Below are positions 16,831 through 25,127 of a stretch of 64,000 nt of DNA, piece after piece; position 1 is the first letter of the stretch; every line of letters begins with the position of its first letter. The stretch comes from JAPOUP01 sp965203255 (lineage in GTDB: Bacteria > Pseudomonadota > Alphaproteobacteria > Rhodobacterales > Rhodobacteraceae): contig OZ241882.1 in assembly GCA_965203255.1 (NCBI GenBank), positions 1,302,001-1,366,000 of the forward strand, given 5' to 3'. The translations under genes and the position numbers were made by a program. The notes beneath the pieces were generated by a model that saw only the letters and a program-made list of their open reading frames with translations, was not told where the DNA came from and made no database searches.

Positions 16831-17226
16831 ATGGAAGTGACGACAGGAATCATTCGTTTCGGCACTGCCGAAGATGCGGCCGGTGGGACGCGGCGTCCCT
16901 TCAGCAAAGCGGTCCGCGCCGGCGACTGCATCTATGTGTCGGGCCAGGTGCCTGCGGTTGACGGGGAGATCGTCACGGGCGGCATCATTGAGCAAACCGA
17001 GTTGGTGATGAAAAACATCGTCAGCGCGCTCGCCGAGGCGGGCTGCGGCCTCGAACATGTGGTCAAGGTCAATGCGTGGCTGGATGATCCCCGCGACTTC
17101 ACAAGTTTCAACAGCGTCTTTGAACGGCATTTCCGCGACCATCCTCCGGCTCGGTCGACAGTGCGGGCGGCGCTCATGGTCGATGCGAAAGTGGAAATGG
17201 ATGTGATCGCCTACAAGCCCGAATGA
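16831..17226 (+). CDS. RidA-family (YjgF/UK114) enamine/imine deaminase
   Basis: This is a 131-residue RidA-like protein. PFSKAVRAGDCIYVSGQVP is the family signature, GIIEQTELVMKNI the helix, and the closing ARSTVRAALMVDAKVEMDV contains the conserved Arg that contacts the substrate carboxylate. RidA proteins hydrolyse reactive 2-aminoacrylate-type imines formed by pyridoxal-phosphate enzymes. That role fits the last gene of this operon, a D-threonine-aldolase-like PLP protein. It heads the operon and is followed closely by the RpiR regulator. ATG 16831 follows AAAGG, and upstream in-frame sequence has no similarity to the family. Confidence 0.85.
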   Translation: MEVTTGIIRFGTAEDAAGGTRRPFSKAVRAGDCIYVSGQVPAVDGEIVTGGIIEQTELVMKNIVSALAEAGCGLEHVVKVNAWLDDPRDFTSFNSVFERHFRDHPPARSTVRAALMVDAKVEMDVIAYKPE

Positions 17227-17252
17227 CATTCAGTCGCGCCAGCAGGGAGATC

Positions 17253-18131
17253 ATGCCTCAGTTCATCGATGTTATTTCCCAGATCAGGAAACTGGAGGGT
17301 GAATTCCCCGTTCGGGAACAGCGGGTGGCGGATTTCGTCCTCTCCAATCTCGAATGCGCGACCCGTTTCACGCAGAACGAAATCGCTGAAGCTGCCGGTG
17401 TCTCCGTCGCCACGGTGAACCGCTTCTGCAAGACGACCGGCTGCGAAGGATTCCGGGATTTCAATATCCGCCTGGCCCAAGGCGTAGCCATCAGCCAGCA
17501 GTATCTCGGAGGCCCCGGCCGCATCGACTCGGAGTCCGCGCAGCTTGTCGCGCAGGTGTTCGGCGCCATCGTCGATTCCCTGAATCTGTCCAGATCGCAA
17601 CTCAACAACGACGCGCTGCGGCGTGCGGTTTCGATCCTGGCCGAAGCCAGGAGAATTTCCTTTATCGGTGTCGGCGGCAACTCGGCGAACGTCGCCCGTG
17701 AGGGGGCCAACCGGTTTTTCCGTCTGGGGATTCCGACCGAGGCGCATGCGGACGGCTATTTTCAGCGGATGCTTGCGTCCACCCTTTCCGACGGCGATGT
17801 CGTTTTCGCGATTTCCGCCAGCGGCCGGCCGACCGAGCTTCTGGACAGCGTCGCGATCGCCCGCCAGTACGGCGCGAAATCGATCAGTCTCACCAAGTCC
17901 GGCACCCCGCTCACACAAGCCGCCGATGTCTCCATTGGAATCGACATTCCCGAAGACCAGGACATCTACAAGCCGACGGCATCAAGGCTGGTTTTCATTG
18001 CCATCATTGATGTCCTCGCCGCTGGAACGGCGCGGCAGCGCCCGGATTCAGTAAAAGAGTATTTGCGGCGTATCCGTACATCCATGGCGGTTTTCTCCGA
18101 CACCACCGGACCGCAGCCGATCGGCGACTGA
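17253..18131 (+). CDS. RpiR-family transcriptional regulator (HTH + SIS domain)
   Basis: This is a 292-residue regulator. The N-terminal HTH_6 domain (about residues 1-75) has REQRVADFVLSNL and FTQNEIAEAAGVSVATVNRF. The C-terminal SIS domain (about 115-260) has ISFIGVGGNSANVAREG, AISASGRPTELLDSVAIA and ISLTKSGTPL, the phosphosugar- or effector-binding fold. It probably controls the transporter operon that follows. A 12-bp direct repeat at 18353-18364 and 18384-18395 in front of that operon is a plausible binding site. ATG 17253 with CAGGGAG is preferred over ATG 17223, which overlaps the ridA stop. Confidence 0.88.
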   Translation: MPQFIDVISQIRKLEGEFPVREQRVADFVLSNLECATRFTQNEIAEAAGVSVATVNRFCKTTGCEGFRDFNIRLAQGVAISQQYLGGPGRIDSESAQLVAQVFGAIVDSLNLSRSQLNNDALRRAVSILAEARRISFIGVGGNSANVAREGANRFFRLGIPTEAHADGYFQRMLASTLSDGDVVFAISASGRPTELLDSVAIARQYGAKSISLTKSGTPLTQAADVSIGIDIPEDQDIYKPTASRLVFIAIIDVLAAGTARQRPDSVKEYLRRIRTSMAVFSDTTGPQPIGD

Positions 18132-18475
18132 TGCCATGTCGTTGCCCCCAGGGCCGTCCGCAAACATCGAGTCTGATTCGCGGGCGATGATCGTAAATGG
18201 AAATAACTTTCATATCTTGTGGAAATGATGTCGGCTTGCAGCGCTGTCCGGCCGACATCAAAAACGTGGACATTTGACGGAATTATGGATTTTAAAGCAT
18301 TGTTATCATTTTCTAATTTTTATCACTTTTGCGCGAAGACGATAAACCGTTGACGAAATCTCTTCGGTCGATCCTGCGGTTCTACGAAATCTCTTGGATC
18401 AACTTGACGCAGAGAGCAGAAAAATGTAATAAACTTACTTCTACGACCGTGCATGACAATCTATAGAAGGAGACA
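18132..18475 (+). promoter_or_regulatory. AT-rich control region of the peptide-type ABC operon
   Basis: This gap of 344 bases is visibly richer in A+T than its surroundings. GATGTCGGC (18227-18235) and GCCGACATC (18251-18259) form a perfect 9-bp hairpin arm pair. ACGAAATCTCTT occurs twice, at 18353-18364 and 18384-18395, 31 bp apart, about three helical turns. TTCTACGA precedes the second copy and recurs near 18439. This is a good candidate operator for the upstream RpiR protein. AGAAGGAG before 18476 is the ribosome site. No coding sequence is seen. Confidence 0.6.
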
Positions 18476-20020
18476 ATGATGACAAACCGCTTCTGGCCGC
18501 GCTCGGCGATCATTCTGAGCGCATTCACGGCATTCACCAATGCGGCATTCGCGACTGAAACATTGCGCTATGCCACTGTTGGCGAGCCGCCGAGCCTTGA
18601 CCAGCAGGTTCTCACCTCTGACCTGTCGACGACTATCGCCCATCACATATTCGAGGGGCTCTATACGTTTGATGCGTCGAATTCTCCGGTCGGTCTGCTC
18701 GCTGCCGGGGAAACGGTCTCGGATGACGGCATGAAGATCACGATTGCGCTTCGCCAAGGGGTGAAGTTCCACAACGGACAGGACATGACGTCGGCCGATG
18801 TCGTGGCCTCGCTGAACCGGTGGGGCGAACACGGATCCCGGGGCGGACTGCTCTTTGCCCATGTCGCCGACGTGGAGGCGACCGGCGATCACGAGGTCAC
18901 GATAATGCTCACCCAGCCATTCGGCCCGTGGAAGAACCTGCTCGCCTTCATCAATGGCGGACCGGCGATTTATCCGGCGTCCGTCGCCGGAAACGCCGAC
19001 AAGGAACCGATCGCGCCTGAGAACTATATCGGCACCGGACCCTACATGTTCAGCGAGTGGGAACCGAACCGCCATGTGGAGCTTGTGAGGTTCGACGACT
19101 ATGTGTCGCCTGAAGGCGAGGCCGACGGCTACGGCGGCATGCGAGAGGCCAAGTTCGACACATTGCGCTTCATTCCGGTGCCCGATGTCGGAACGCGGGT
19201 CGCCGGACTTAGGGCGGGCGATTACGATTACGCGGAGAGCATTCCCGGCGATCTCTATGCCGACCTTGATGCGGACCCGTCAGTCGTCACGATTCTGAAC
19301 GGCGGTCCGATTTTCGGCTTGGTGTTCACCAATTCCCAAGACGGACCGCTGCGGGACAATTTCGCTCTGCGGCGCGCGATCCAGACGGCGCTGAACAAGG
19401 TGCCGGCGCTGCAGGTGGCGATCGGCCCGGAAGGTCTCTGGCGCTCAAACGGATCGTTTCTGCCCGAAGGAAATGTGTGGTTCACCGATGCCGGCACGGA
19501 AAATTTCAGCATGGGTGACGCCGACGCCGCCCGCGCCATGGCTGAATCCGCCGGCTATGACGGAGAGCCAATCAAGTTCATGGTGTCGACCAACTATCCG
19601 TTCCATTACGATACCGCGATCGTCTACACCAAACAATTGGCCAATGCCGGTTTCAACGTCGATCTCCAGGTTTACGACTGGGCCACTTTGATCGAGAAAC
19701 GGGCGCAGCCGGATCAGTGGGATATGTTCTTCACCCATCACGGTTTCGTACCTGACCCCATCCTGATCTCGGTGATGAATGACAACTACCCGGGCTGGTG
19801 GGCCACCGAGGAGAAGACTGCCCTCAAATCCCGGTTCACGGCTAGCGCCGATCCGGGTGAGCGGCAGCAGATCTGGGCTCAGATTCAGGCCCTGATCTAT
19901 GAACAGGTACCGACGATGAAGACGGGCGATGTCTATACCTACAACATCGCGTCGCCCGCCCTGAAGGGACTAGGCGATGCGACCCTGATCTGGCCGCATT
20001 TCTGGAACGTATCGAAGTAG
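18476..20020 (+). CDS. ABC transporter substrate-binding protein, peptide/opine/nickel type (SBP_bac_5)
   Basis: This is a 514-residue periplasmic binding protein. An N-terminal signal peptide (Arg at 8, hydrophobic core IILSAFTAFTNAAFA) ends near residue 27. The mature part has LRYATVGEPPSLDQQ, ALRQGVKFHNGQDMTSADVVASL and the GTGPYMFSEWEPNRHVEL segment typical of DppA/OppA-type proteins. It captures a peptide-like or similar ligand and delivers it to the permeases that follow. AGAAGGAG lies just before the ATG-ATG start. A strong hairpin follows the stop. Ligand class is inferred from family; the operon's enzymes suggest D-amino-acid or isopeptide substrates. Confidence 0.9.
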   Translation: MMTNRFWPRSAIILSAFTAFTNAAFATETLRYATVGEPPSLDQQVLTSDLSTTIAHHIFEGLYTFDASNSPVGLLAAGETVSDDGMKITIALRQGVKFHNGQDMTSADVVASLNRWGEHGSRGGLLFAHVADVEATGDHEVTIMLTQPFGPWKNLLAFINGGPAIYPASVAGNADKEPIAPENYIGTGPYMFSEWEPNRHVELVRFDDYVSPEGEADGYGGMREAKFDTLRFIPVPDVGTRVAGLRAGDYDYAESIPGDLYADLDADPSVVTILNGGPIFGLVFTNSQDGPLRDNFALRRAIQTALNKVPALQVAIGPEGLWRSNGSFLPEGNVWFTDAGTENFSMGDADAARAMAESAGYDGEPIKFMVSTNYPFHYDTAIVYTKQLANAGFNVDLQVYDWATLIEKRAQPDQWDMFFTHHGFVPDPILISVMNDNYPGWWATEEKTALKSRFTASADPGERQQIWAQIQALIYEQVPTMKTGDVYTYNIASPALKGLGDATLIWPHFWNVSK

Positions 20021-20028
20021 CTTTCTCC

Positions 20029-20056
20029 GGCCTCCCCGCTTAGCGACGGGGAGGCC
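20029..20056 (+). terminator. GC-rich hairpin after binding-protein gene
   Basis: GGCCTCCCCG (20029-20038) and CGGGGAGGCC (20047-20056) pair perfectly over 10 bp with an 8-base loop, starting nine bases after the stop codon. No T-run follows. It probably protects the upstream mRNA 3' end or partly attenuates transcription, favouring binding-protein expression over permeases. Confidence 0.75.
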
Positions 20057-20084
20057 GCATCGCAGTGTCTGAGGGCTGGGTCCT

Positions 20085-21032
20085 ATGCTCGCTTATGCCT
20101 TGAACAGAGTTCTGACTCTGATCCCGACTCTCCTGGCAGCCTCGTTTCTCGTCTTTCTGTTCATCCATCTGATCCCGGGCGACCCCGCTGCGATTCTTCT
20201 CGGTGATGCCGCCACTCCTGAAGATGTGGCTGAGCTCACACGCAAGCTCGGTCTGGATGAGCCGATCTGGATTCAGTACGCGCGGTGGCTCGGCAATGTC
20301 CTGCAGGGTGATCTCGGCATGTCAGTTTTCTTCCGCGAGCCGGTTCTATCGGTCATCGGCAGTGGTGCCGAGACATCAATTCTCCTGGCGCTGATGACGA
20401 TGTTCTGGATCGTGCTGTTCGGAGTTCCGATCGGAATCGTGTCCGCGGTACGGCACGGCTCATGGGTGGATCAGCTGACTTCAGGCGGCGCGATGCTGTT
20501 CGCATCGGTGCCGACCTTCTGGCTCGGGCTGTATTTCATACTTGTGTTTTCCGTCACCCTCGGCTGGTTTCCCTCCTCCGGATTCCCATCCGTCGCCGAT
20601 GACGGCGGCATCTCCAACCTGCGTTATTTGGTGCTGCCGAGCCTCACGCTTGCCGCGCCGAACGCGGCGCTGATCATCCGGCTGATCCGTGCATCCATGC
20701 TTGATGTCGCGCGTGAAGACCATGTGCGCACGGCGCGGGCCAAGGGTCTGCATCCTGTTCGGGTGGCTGTCAAACATGTCTTCCGCAATGCGCTCATCGC
20801 CGTGACCGCAGCCTTCGGTTTCACATTCGCCGCTCTCGTCAGTGAAGCCGTGGTGACAGAGACTGTCTTTTCGCTGCCCGGCATCGGCCGTCTGGTGGTG
20901 CAGTCGATCCTACGGCGCGACTACCCAGTGATCCAAGGAGTCATACTGATCATTGTCGTCTTCTATATGTGCATCAATCTCCTCGTCGATCTCGCCTATG
21001 CGGCGCTTGATCCGAGAGTTTCGCTGAAATGA
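20085..21032 (+). CDS. ABC transporter permease, DppB/OppB type
   Basis: This is a 315-residue inner-membrane permease with six predicted membrane segments. The N-terminal AYALNRVLTLIPTLLAASF and the HLIPGDPAAILLG signature are diagnostic of the DppB type. The EAA-like coupling loop ARAKGLHPVRVAVKHVFRNA should contact the ATPases. It pairs with the DppC-type permease whose start overlaps its stop (ATGA at 21029). The operon is ridA-rpiR-SBP-permease-permease-ATPase-ATPase-M81-DTA-like. Confidence 0.93.
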   Translation: MLAYALNRVLTLIPTLLAASFLVFLFIHLIPGDPAAILLGDAATPEDVAELTRKLGLDEPIWIQYARWLGNVLQGDLGMSVFFREPVLSVIGSGAETSILLALMTMFWIVLFGVPIGIVSAVRHGSWVDQLTSGGAMLFASVPTFWLGLYFILVFSVTLGWFPSSGFPSVADDGGISNLRYLVLPSLTLAAPNAALIIRLIRASMLDVAREDHVRTARAKGLHPVRVAVKHVFRNALIAVTAAFGFTFAALVSEAVVTETVFSLPGIGRLVVQSILRRDYPVIQGVILIIVVFYMCINLLVDLAYAALDPRVSLK

Positions 21033-21880
21033 GCATGCCAATCCCGGCCGTTTCAGTGTTCCGTGGCCGCGCCCTTGCGGCGGTGGGGCTGTGCTGGTTG
21101 CTGATCGTCGGGTTCGCGGCAGCCCTATCGCCACTTCTCGCGCCATTCGACCCTCTGGAATTCGATCCCGCCATCCGCCTGTCCGAACCCGGCTGGCCGC
21201 ATCTGTTCGGCACCGACCATTTCGGTAGGGACACCCTATCGCGCGCGATCTACGGGGCGCGCATGGCCCTGATCATTGGGGCGGGAAGCGTCCTCGTCGC
21301 TCTGACAGTCGGTGGACTCATCGGCATGCTTTCGGCTTACATTTCACGCCTCGGCCATGTTCTGATGCGACTTGTGGATGTGCTCATGGCCTTTCCGGCG
21401 CTGCTGCTGGCGCTGGTTCTGATGACTCTCCTGGAGCGCAGCGTCGTGAACACGATCATCGTGATCGGCATCGTCTACGCGGCAACCACGGCGAGGATCC
21501 TCTTCGGCATGACACTCAAGCTGAAACGCGATGTGTTCGTTGATGCCGCAATCTGTTCCGGAGCACGTCATGGGTCGGTGCTGTTCCGGCACATTCTGCC
21601 GAACCTGCTGTCACCGATGCTGGTGCAGGCCAGTTTCATCTTCGCATTCGCGCAGCTGCAGGCCGCGGCCCTCGACTTTCTCGGACTTGGGTTGCCACCG
21701 GAAGTGCCGAGTTGGGGCAATATGCTCAGCGAAGAGCGCATCTTTGTGACGCGGGCGCCGTGGCTGCTGATATTTCCCGGTGCGCTCATCATTCTGTCGG
21801 TATTCTCCATGAATCTGGTCGGAGATGCCCTGCGCGATTCGATTGATCCGCGCTTTAAAGACGACATCACAGGGATCTGA
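21029..21880 (+). CDS. ABC transporter permease, DppC/OppC type
   Basis: This is a 283-residue second permease. The short N-terminal membrane anchor is followed by the family's LFGTDHFGRDTLSRAIYGAR block and a coupling loop near CSGARHGSVLFRHILPN. LGLGLPPEVPSWGNML near the C-terminus is also characteristic. It overlaps the DppB-type stop by four bases and is followed three bases later by the first ATPase, so the three are translated together. Function: membrane channel half of the importer. Confidence 0.93.
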   Translation: MSMPIPAVSVFRGRALAAVGLCWLLIVGFAAALSPLLAPFDPLEFDPAIRLSEPGWPHLFGTDHFGRDTLSRAIYGARMALIIGAGSVLVALTVGGLIGMLSAYISRLGHVLMRLVDVLMAFPALLLALVLMTLLERSVVNTIIVIGIVYAATTARILFGMTLKLKRDVFVDAAICSGARHGSVLFRHILPNLLSPMLVQASFIFAFAQLQAAALDFLGLGLPPEVPSWGNMLSEERIFVTRAPWLLIFPGALIILSVFSMNLVGDALRDSIDPRFKDDITGI

Positions 21881-21883
21881 ACC

Positions 21884-22858
21884 GTGGCCCTTCTTGATAT
21901 CCGGGATCTGACCATCAGCGTCGCGCATAGCAACCATGTTCTGCCCGTTGTCAGAAACTTGTCGCTCACGGTCGCATCCAATGAAACGCTGGGAATTGTC
22001 GGCGAAAGCGGCTGCGGCAAAAGCCTGACCGCGCTGGCCGTGATGGGGCTCCTCGAAGGTTCGGCAGTGCGCATCACAGGCGGATCGATACATTTCCAAG
22101 GCCGGGATCTCCTGGCGATGCCGCCAAGCGAGCGCCGGGGCTTGATGGGCGACCGGATGGCGATGATCTTCCAAGAGCCGATGACCAGTCTCAACCCAGT
22201 ATACCGCGTTGGCGACCAGATCACGGAAGCCCTGCTGCAGCACCGACCTTTGTCACGGCGAGATGCGCGGGCGCGGGCGCTGGAGCTGCTGGAGCTTGTC
22301 CGCATTCCCGATCCGGCGGAGAGGATCCTCTGTTATCCCCACCAGCTGTCCGGCGGGCAGAGGCAGCGGGTGATGATCGCCATGGCGCTTGCCTGCGATC
22401 CGGAGCTGCTGATCGCCGATGAGCCGACCACCGCGCTTGATGTCACAGTGCAGAAAGAGGTGCTGGAATTGATGTGCGCACTGCAACAGCGGCTCGGCAT
22501 GTCGATCATGTTGATTTCACACGATTTGGGTGTGATCTCGGAAATGTGCGGCAGGGTTGCGGTGATGTATCGAGGCCGGGTGGTGGAAACCGCTGTGACA
22601 GGCGAGCTGTTCGCAAACATGAGCCATCCCTACACGCTCGGCCTGCTCGGCTCGATGCCCGTGCCTGACAACGATGTCGAATGGCTTGACGCGATCCCGG
22701 GCCGGGTGCCCGCGCTGAATGAGACCGTAACCGGCTGCGCCTTTCATCCGCGCTGTCAGGCGGTTGGCCACGTGTGCCGCACCGAGGAACCCGATATGTC
22801 GGAATTCACGACGGGTCATTTTCTCAGATGTCACTTTCCCCAAGGATCGCCCGCTTGA
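21884..22858 (+). CDS. ABC transporter ATP-binding protein, DppD/OppD type
   Basis: This is a 324-residue ATPase starting at GTG or the equivalent codon at 21884. Walker A is GESGCGKS, the Q-loop lies in MIFQEPMTSLNP, the signature is LSGGQRQRV, Walker B is LLIADEPTTALD, and the switch His lies in ISHDLGV. The C-terminal oligopeptide/dipeptide extension contains GCAFHPRC with the Cys residues usual in DppD proteins. It energises the importer. Its stop overlaps the likely TTG start of the partner ATPase. Confidence 0.93.
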   Translation: MALLDIRDLTISVAHSNHVLPVVRNLSLTVASNETLGIVGESGCGKSLTALAVMGLLEGSAVRITGGSIHFQGRDLLAMPPSERRGLMGDRMAMIFQEPMTSLNPVYRVGDQITEALLQHRPLSRRDARARALELLELVRIPDPAERILCYPHQLSGGQRQRVMIAMALACDPELLIADEPTTALDVTVQKEVLELMCALQQRLGMSIMLISHDLGVISEMCGRVAVMYRGRVVETAVTGELFANMSHPYTLGLLGSMPVPDNDVEWLDAIPGRVPALNETVTGCAFHPRCQAVGHVCRTEEPDMSEFTTGHFLRCHFPQGSPA

Positions 22859-23661
22859 TCGGCCCGCTGCTGAAGGTCCGCGGACTGAAGACGTACTTCC
22901 GCATCGGCGCCCGGGGAGTCCTGCGTCGGAAACCCTTGATCAAGGCTGTCGACGGTATCTCGTTCGACATCCGGCAAGGAGAGGTTCTCAGCCTCGTCGG
23001 CGAAAGCGGATGCGGCAAATCCACGGTCGGGCGGACACTGACCCGGCTGGAGCCGGCGACCGCCGGCGAAGCATGGTTCGAAGGCCTCGATTTGCTGAAA
23101 CTCTCCGCCGCCGAATTCCGGCCTCTGCGGAGGAACATTCAGATGATCTTTCAGGATCCGTTCGCCTCGCTCAACCCGAGACTGAGCATTGAACGGACTC
23201 TGGCCGAGCCCCTGTTCATTCACCGGCTGGCGAACAGCCGATCGGAGGCGCGCAGGCTGATCGCGGAGGCGCTTGAGGTTGTCGGCATGGACGCGGATGC
23301 CATGAAACGCTACCCGCATGAGTTTTCCGGCGGCCAGCGCCAGCGCATCGGGATCGCCAGGGTGATGATATTGACACCGCGTCTGATCATCGCCGACGAG
23401 CCGGTCTCTGCACTTGATGTCTCGATCCAGGCCCAAGTTCTCAACCTCATCAAGCGGCTACAGCGCGGTAGCGGAATTTCGCTGCTATTCATCAGCCACG
23501 ACCTCGGCGCGGTCCGGCATATCAGTGACCGTGTCGCCGTCATGCATGGCGGAAAACTCGTCGAGACGGGCACGACGCAGCAGATCTACGGGGACCCGCA
23601 GCATGCTTACACCCGAAAACTGCTGGCTGCCGTTCCCCGTGTCAGAGGAAGGACTCAGTGA
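22855..23661 (+). CDS. ABC transporter ATP-binding protein, DppF/OppF type
   Basis: This is an ATPase of about 268 residues. GESGCGKSTVGRT (Walker A), QMIFQDPFASLNPR (Q-loop), FSGGQRQRI (signature), LIIADEPVSALD (Walker B) and ISHDLG are all present. I prefer the TTG at 22855, which overlaps the upstream stop as TTGA and gives the family-like opening IGPLLKVRGLKTYF after AAGGA. ATG 22828 is the alternative and adds nine residues. It is somewhat short at the C-terminus compared with OppF proteins that carry the oligopeptide extension. Its stop overlaps the M81 gene start. Confidence 0.9.
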   Translation: MIGPLLKVRGLKTYFRIGARGVLRRKPLIKAVDGISFDIRQGEVLSLVGESGCGKSTVGRTLTRLEPATAGEAWFEGLDLLKLSAAEFRPLRRNIQMIFQDPFASLNPRLSIERTLAEPLFIHRLANSRSEARRLIAEALEVVGMDADAMKRYPHEFSGGQRQRIGIARVMILTPRLIIADEPVSALDVSIQAQVLNLIKRLQRGSGISLLFISHDLGAVRHISDRVAVMHGGKLVETGTTQQIYGDPQHAYTRKLLAAVPRVRGRTQ

Positions 23662-25127
23662 TGCGGCTCCGACGGGTGTTTCTCGGTTCCATCGCGACGG
23701 AAACCAACACATTCTCGTCACTGAGAACGGATCTCAGGGACTTCAAGGACAGTTTCTTCGCCCCGCCGGGGGCGCATCCGATGACGCCCACGCTGTGCAG
23801 CGCGATATATCCAGCGGCGCGGGCCCAAGCCGGACACCTGGGCTGGACCCTGATTGAAGGCACTGCGACCTGGGCGGAGCCGGGGGGCATCGCCAACCAG
23901 CGGACCTGGGAGCATCTCCGTGACCAGCTTCTCTCCGAGCTCCGGGCTGCGATGCCGGTGGACATCGTGTTACTCGGACTGCACGGGGCGATGGTCGCTC
24001 AGAACTGCCTCGACTGCGAGGGCGAACTGATCCGCGCGGTCCGCGAAACCGCAGGTCCAGGGGCGGTCATCGGCGTGACATTCGATCCGCACAGCCACCT
24101 GACCGACCTGCGGGTGGAAAACGCGGATCTGATCACCGTCTTCAAGGAATTCCCACATACCGATTTCGTGGAGACCGCCGAAACCCTTATCAGTCTCGTG
24201 AGCCAGACTGACAGTGGCGGGATCAAGCCGGTGATCTCGACATTCGACTGCCGACTGGTTGATGTTTTTCCCACCAACCAGGAGCCGATGCGCAGCTTCG
24301 TGGACAGGCTGAGAGAACTGGAAGGCGCAGGCAACATCCTCTCGGTTTCCGTGATTCACGGTTTCATGGCCGGCGATGTGCCGGATCTCGGTGCCAAGAT
24401 CATTGTCATCACGGACGGTGCCAAAGGCGAGGGCGATAGGTTGGCGCGCCAGCTGGGACTGGAACTGTTCGCCATGCGAGGAAAGACCCGCCCGCGGCTT
24501 CTGCCGCCGGGAGAAGCCATTGATGTTGCACTGACCGCCAGATCCGGACCCGCCGTGATCGCTGATGTCTGGGATAATCCGGGCGGCGGCGTCCCTGGTG
24601 ACTCGACAATCATTCTACGGGAAATGATCAGTCGCAGGGTCACCAACGCCGCGGTGGCCACAATCTGGGATCCCATGGCGGTCCGTACCTGCATCTCGGC
24701 GGGAGAGAGCGCTGAGCTGCAGTTGCGCTTCGGGGGGAAGATGTCGAAGACCGGCGGTGATCCGCTTGATTCGACGGTCATCGTACGCCGAGTTCTCAGC
24801 GGTGCGGTTCAGAGCTTCGGAAAAAGCGTTGTACCGCTCGGCGACAGTGTTTGGATTGAGGCGGAGGGGATAGATGTCATCCTGAATACCGTGCGCAGCC
24901 AAGTGTTTCATCCGGATGTGTTCACGAATTTCGGGATCAACCCCGAAGAGAAGGCGCTGCTTGTGGTGAAGTCCACCAACCACTTCTATGATGCGTTTTC
25001 GCAAATCGCGTCGAAGATCGTCTACGCTGCGGTAGACGGCCTTTATCCCAGCAACCCGGCTGTCAACGGCTACAGAAATCTCCGCCGGAGAGTCTGGCCT
25101 CTACACGAGAACCCCCATGTTTCCTGA
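23661..25127 (+). CDS. M81-family metallopeptidase (microcystinase MlrC-like)
   Basis: This 488-residue protein has the two MlrC domains. The N-terminal part has ATETNTFSS, the metal-binding block LLGLHGAMVAQ with the acidic DCEGELI, and FDPHSHLTD with two His. The C-terminal part begins near ADVWDNPGGGVPGDST, a hallmark of the MlrC C-terminal domain. MlrC completes degradation of the linearised cyanobacterial peptide microcystin; many homologues sit beside peptide ABC transporters and probably act on other D-amino-acid or isopeptide compounds. Here it is tightly coupled between transporter and a D-threonine-aldolase-like gene. No microcystin activity is implied. Confidence 0.88.
   Translation: MRLRRVFLGSIATETNTFSSLRTDLRDFKDSFFAPPGAHPMTPTLCSAIYPAARAQAGHLGWTLIEGTATWAEPGGIANQRTWEHLRDQLLSELRAAMPVDIVLLGLHGAMVAQNCLDCEGELIRAVRETAGPGAVIGVTFDPHSHLTDLRVENADLITVFKEFPHTDFVETAETLISLVSQTDSGGIKPVISTFDCRLVDVFPTNQEPMRSFVDRLRELEGAGNILSVSVIHGFMAGDVPDLGAKIIVITDGAKGEGDRLARQLGLELFAMRGKTRPRLLPPGEAIDVALTARSGPAVIADVWDNPGGGVPGDSTIILREMISRRVTNAAVATIWDPMAVRTCISAGESAELQLRFGGKMSKTGGDPLDSTVIVRRVLSGAVQSFGKSVVPLGDSVWIEAEGIDVILNTVRSQVFHPDVFTNFGINPEEKALLVVKSTNHFYDAFSQIASKIVYAAVDGLYPSNPAVNGYRNLRRRVWPLHENPHVS

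Noticed and set aside
18227..18259. Rho-independent terminator after the RpiR gene
   Set aside because: The stem is perfect, but the plus strand has A residues after it rather than T, and it lies 95 bases beyond the stop. An operator or attenuator reading fits as well, so no terminator is claimed.
23661..25127. Calling the M81 gene a microcystin-degrading mlrC
   Set aside because: mlrA, mlrB and mlrD are absent and the neighbours suggest another substrate; only family membership is supported.
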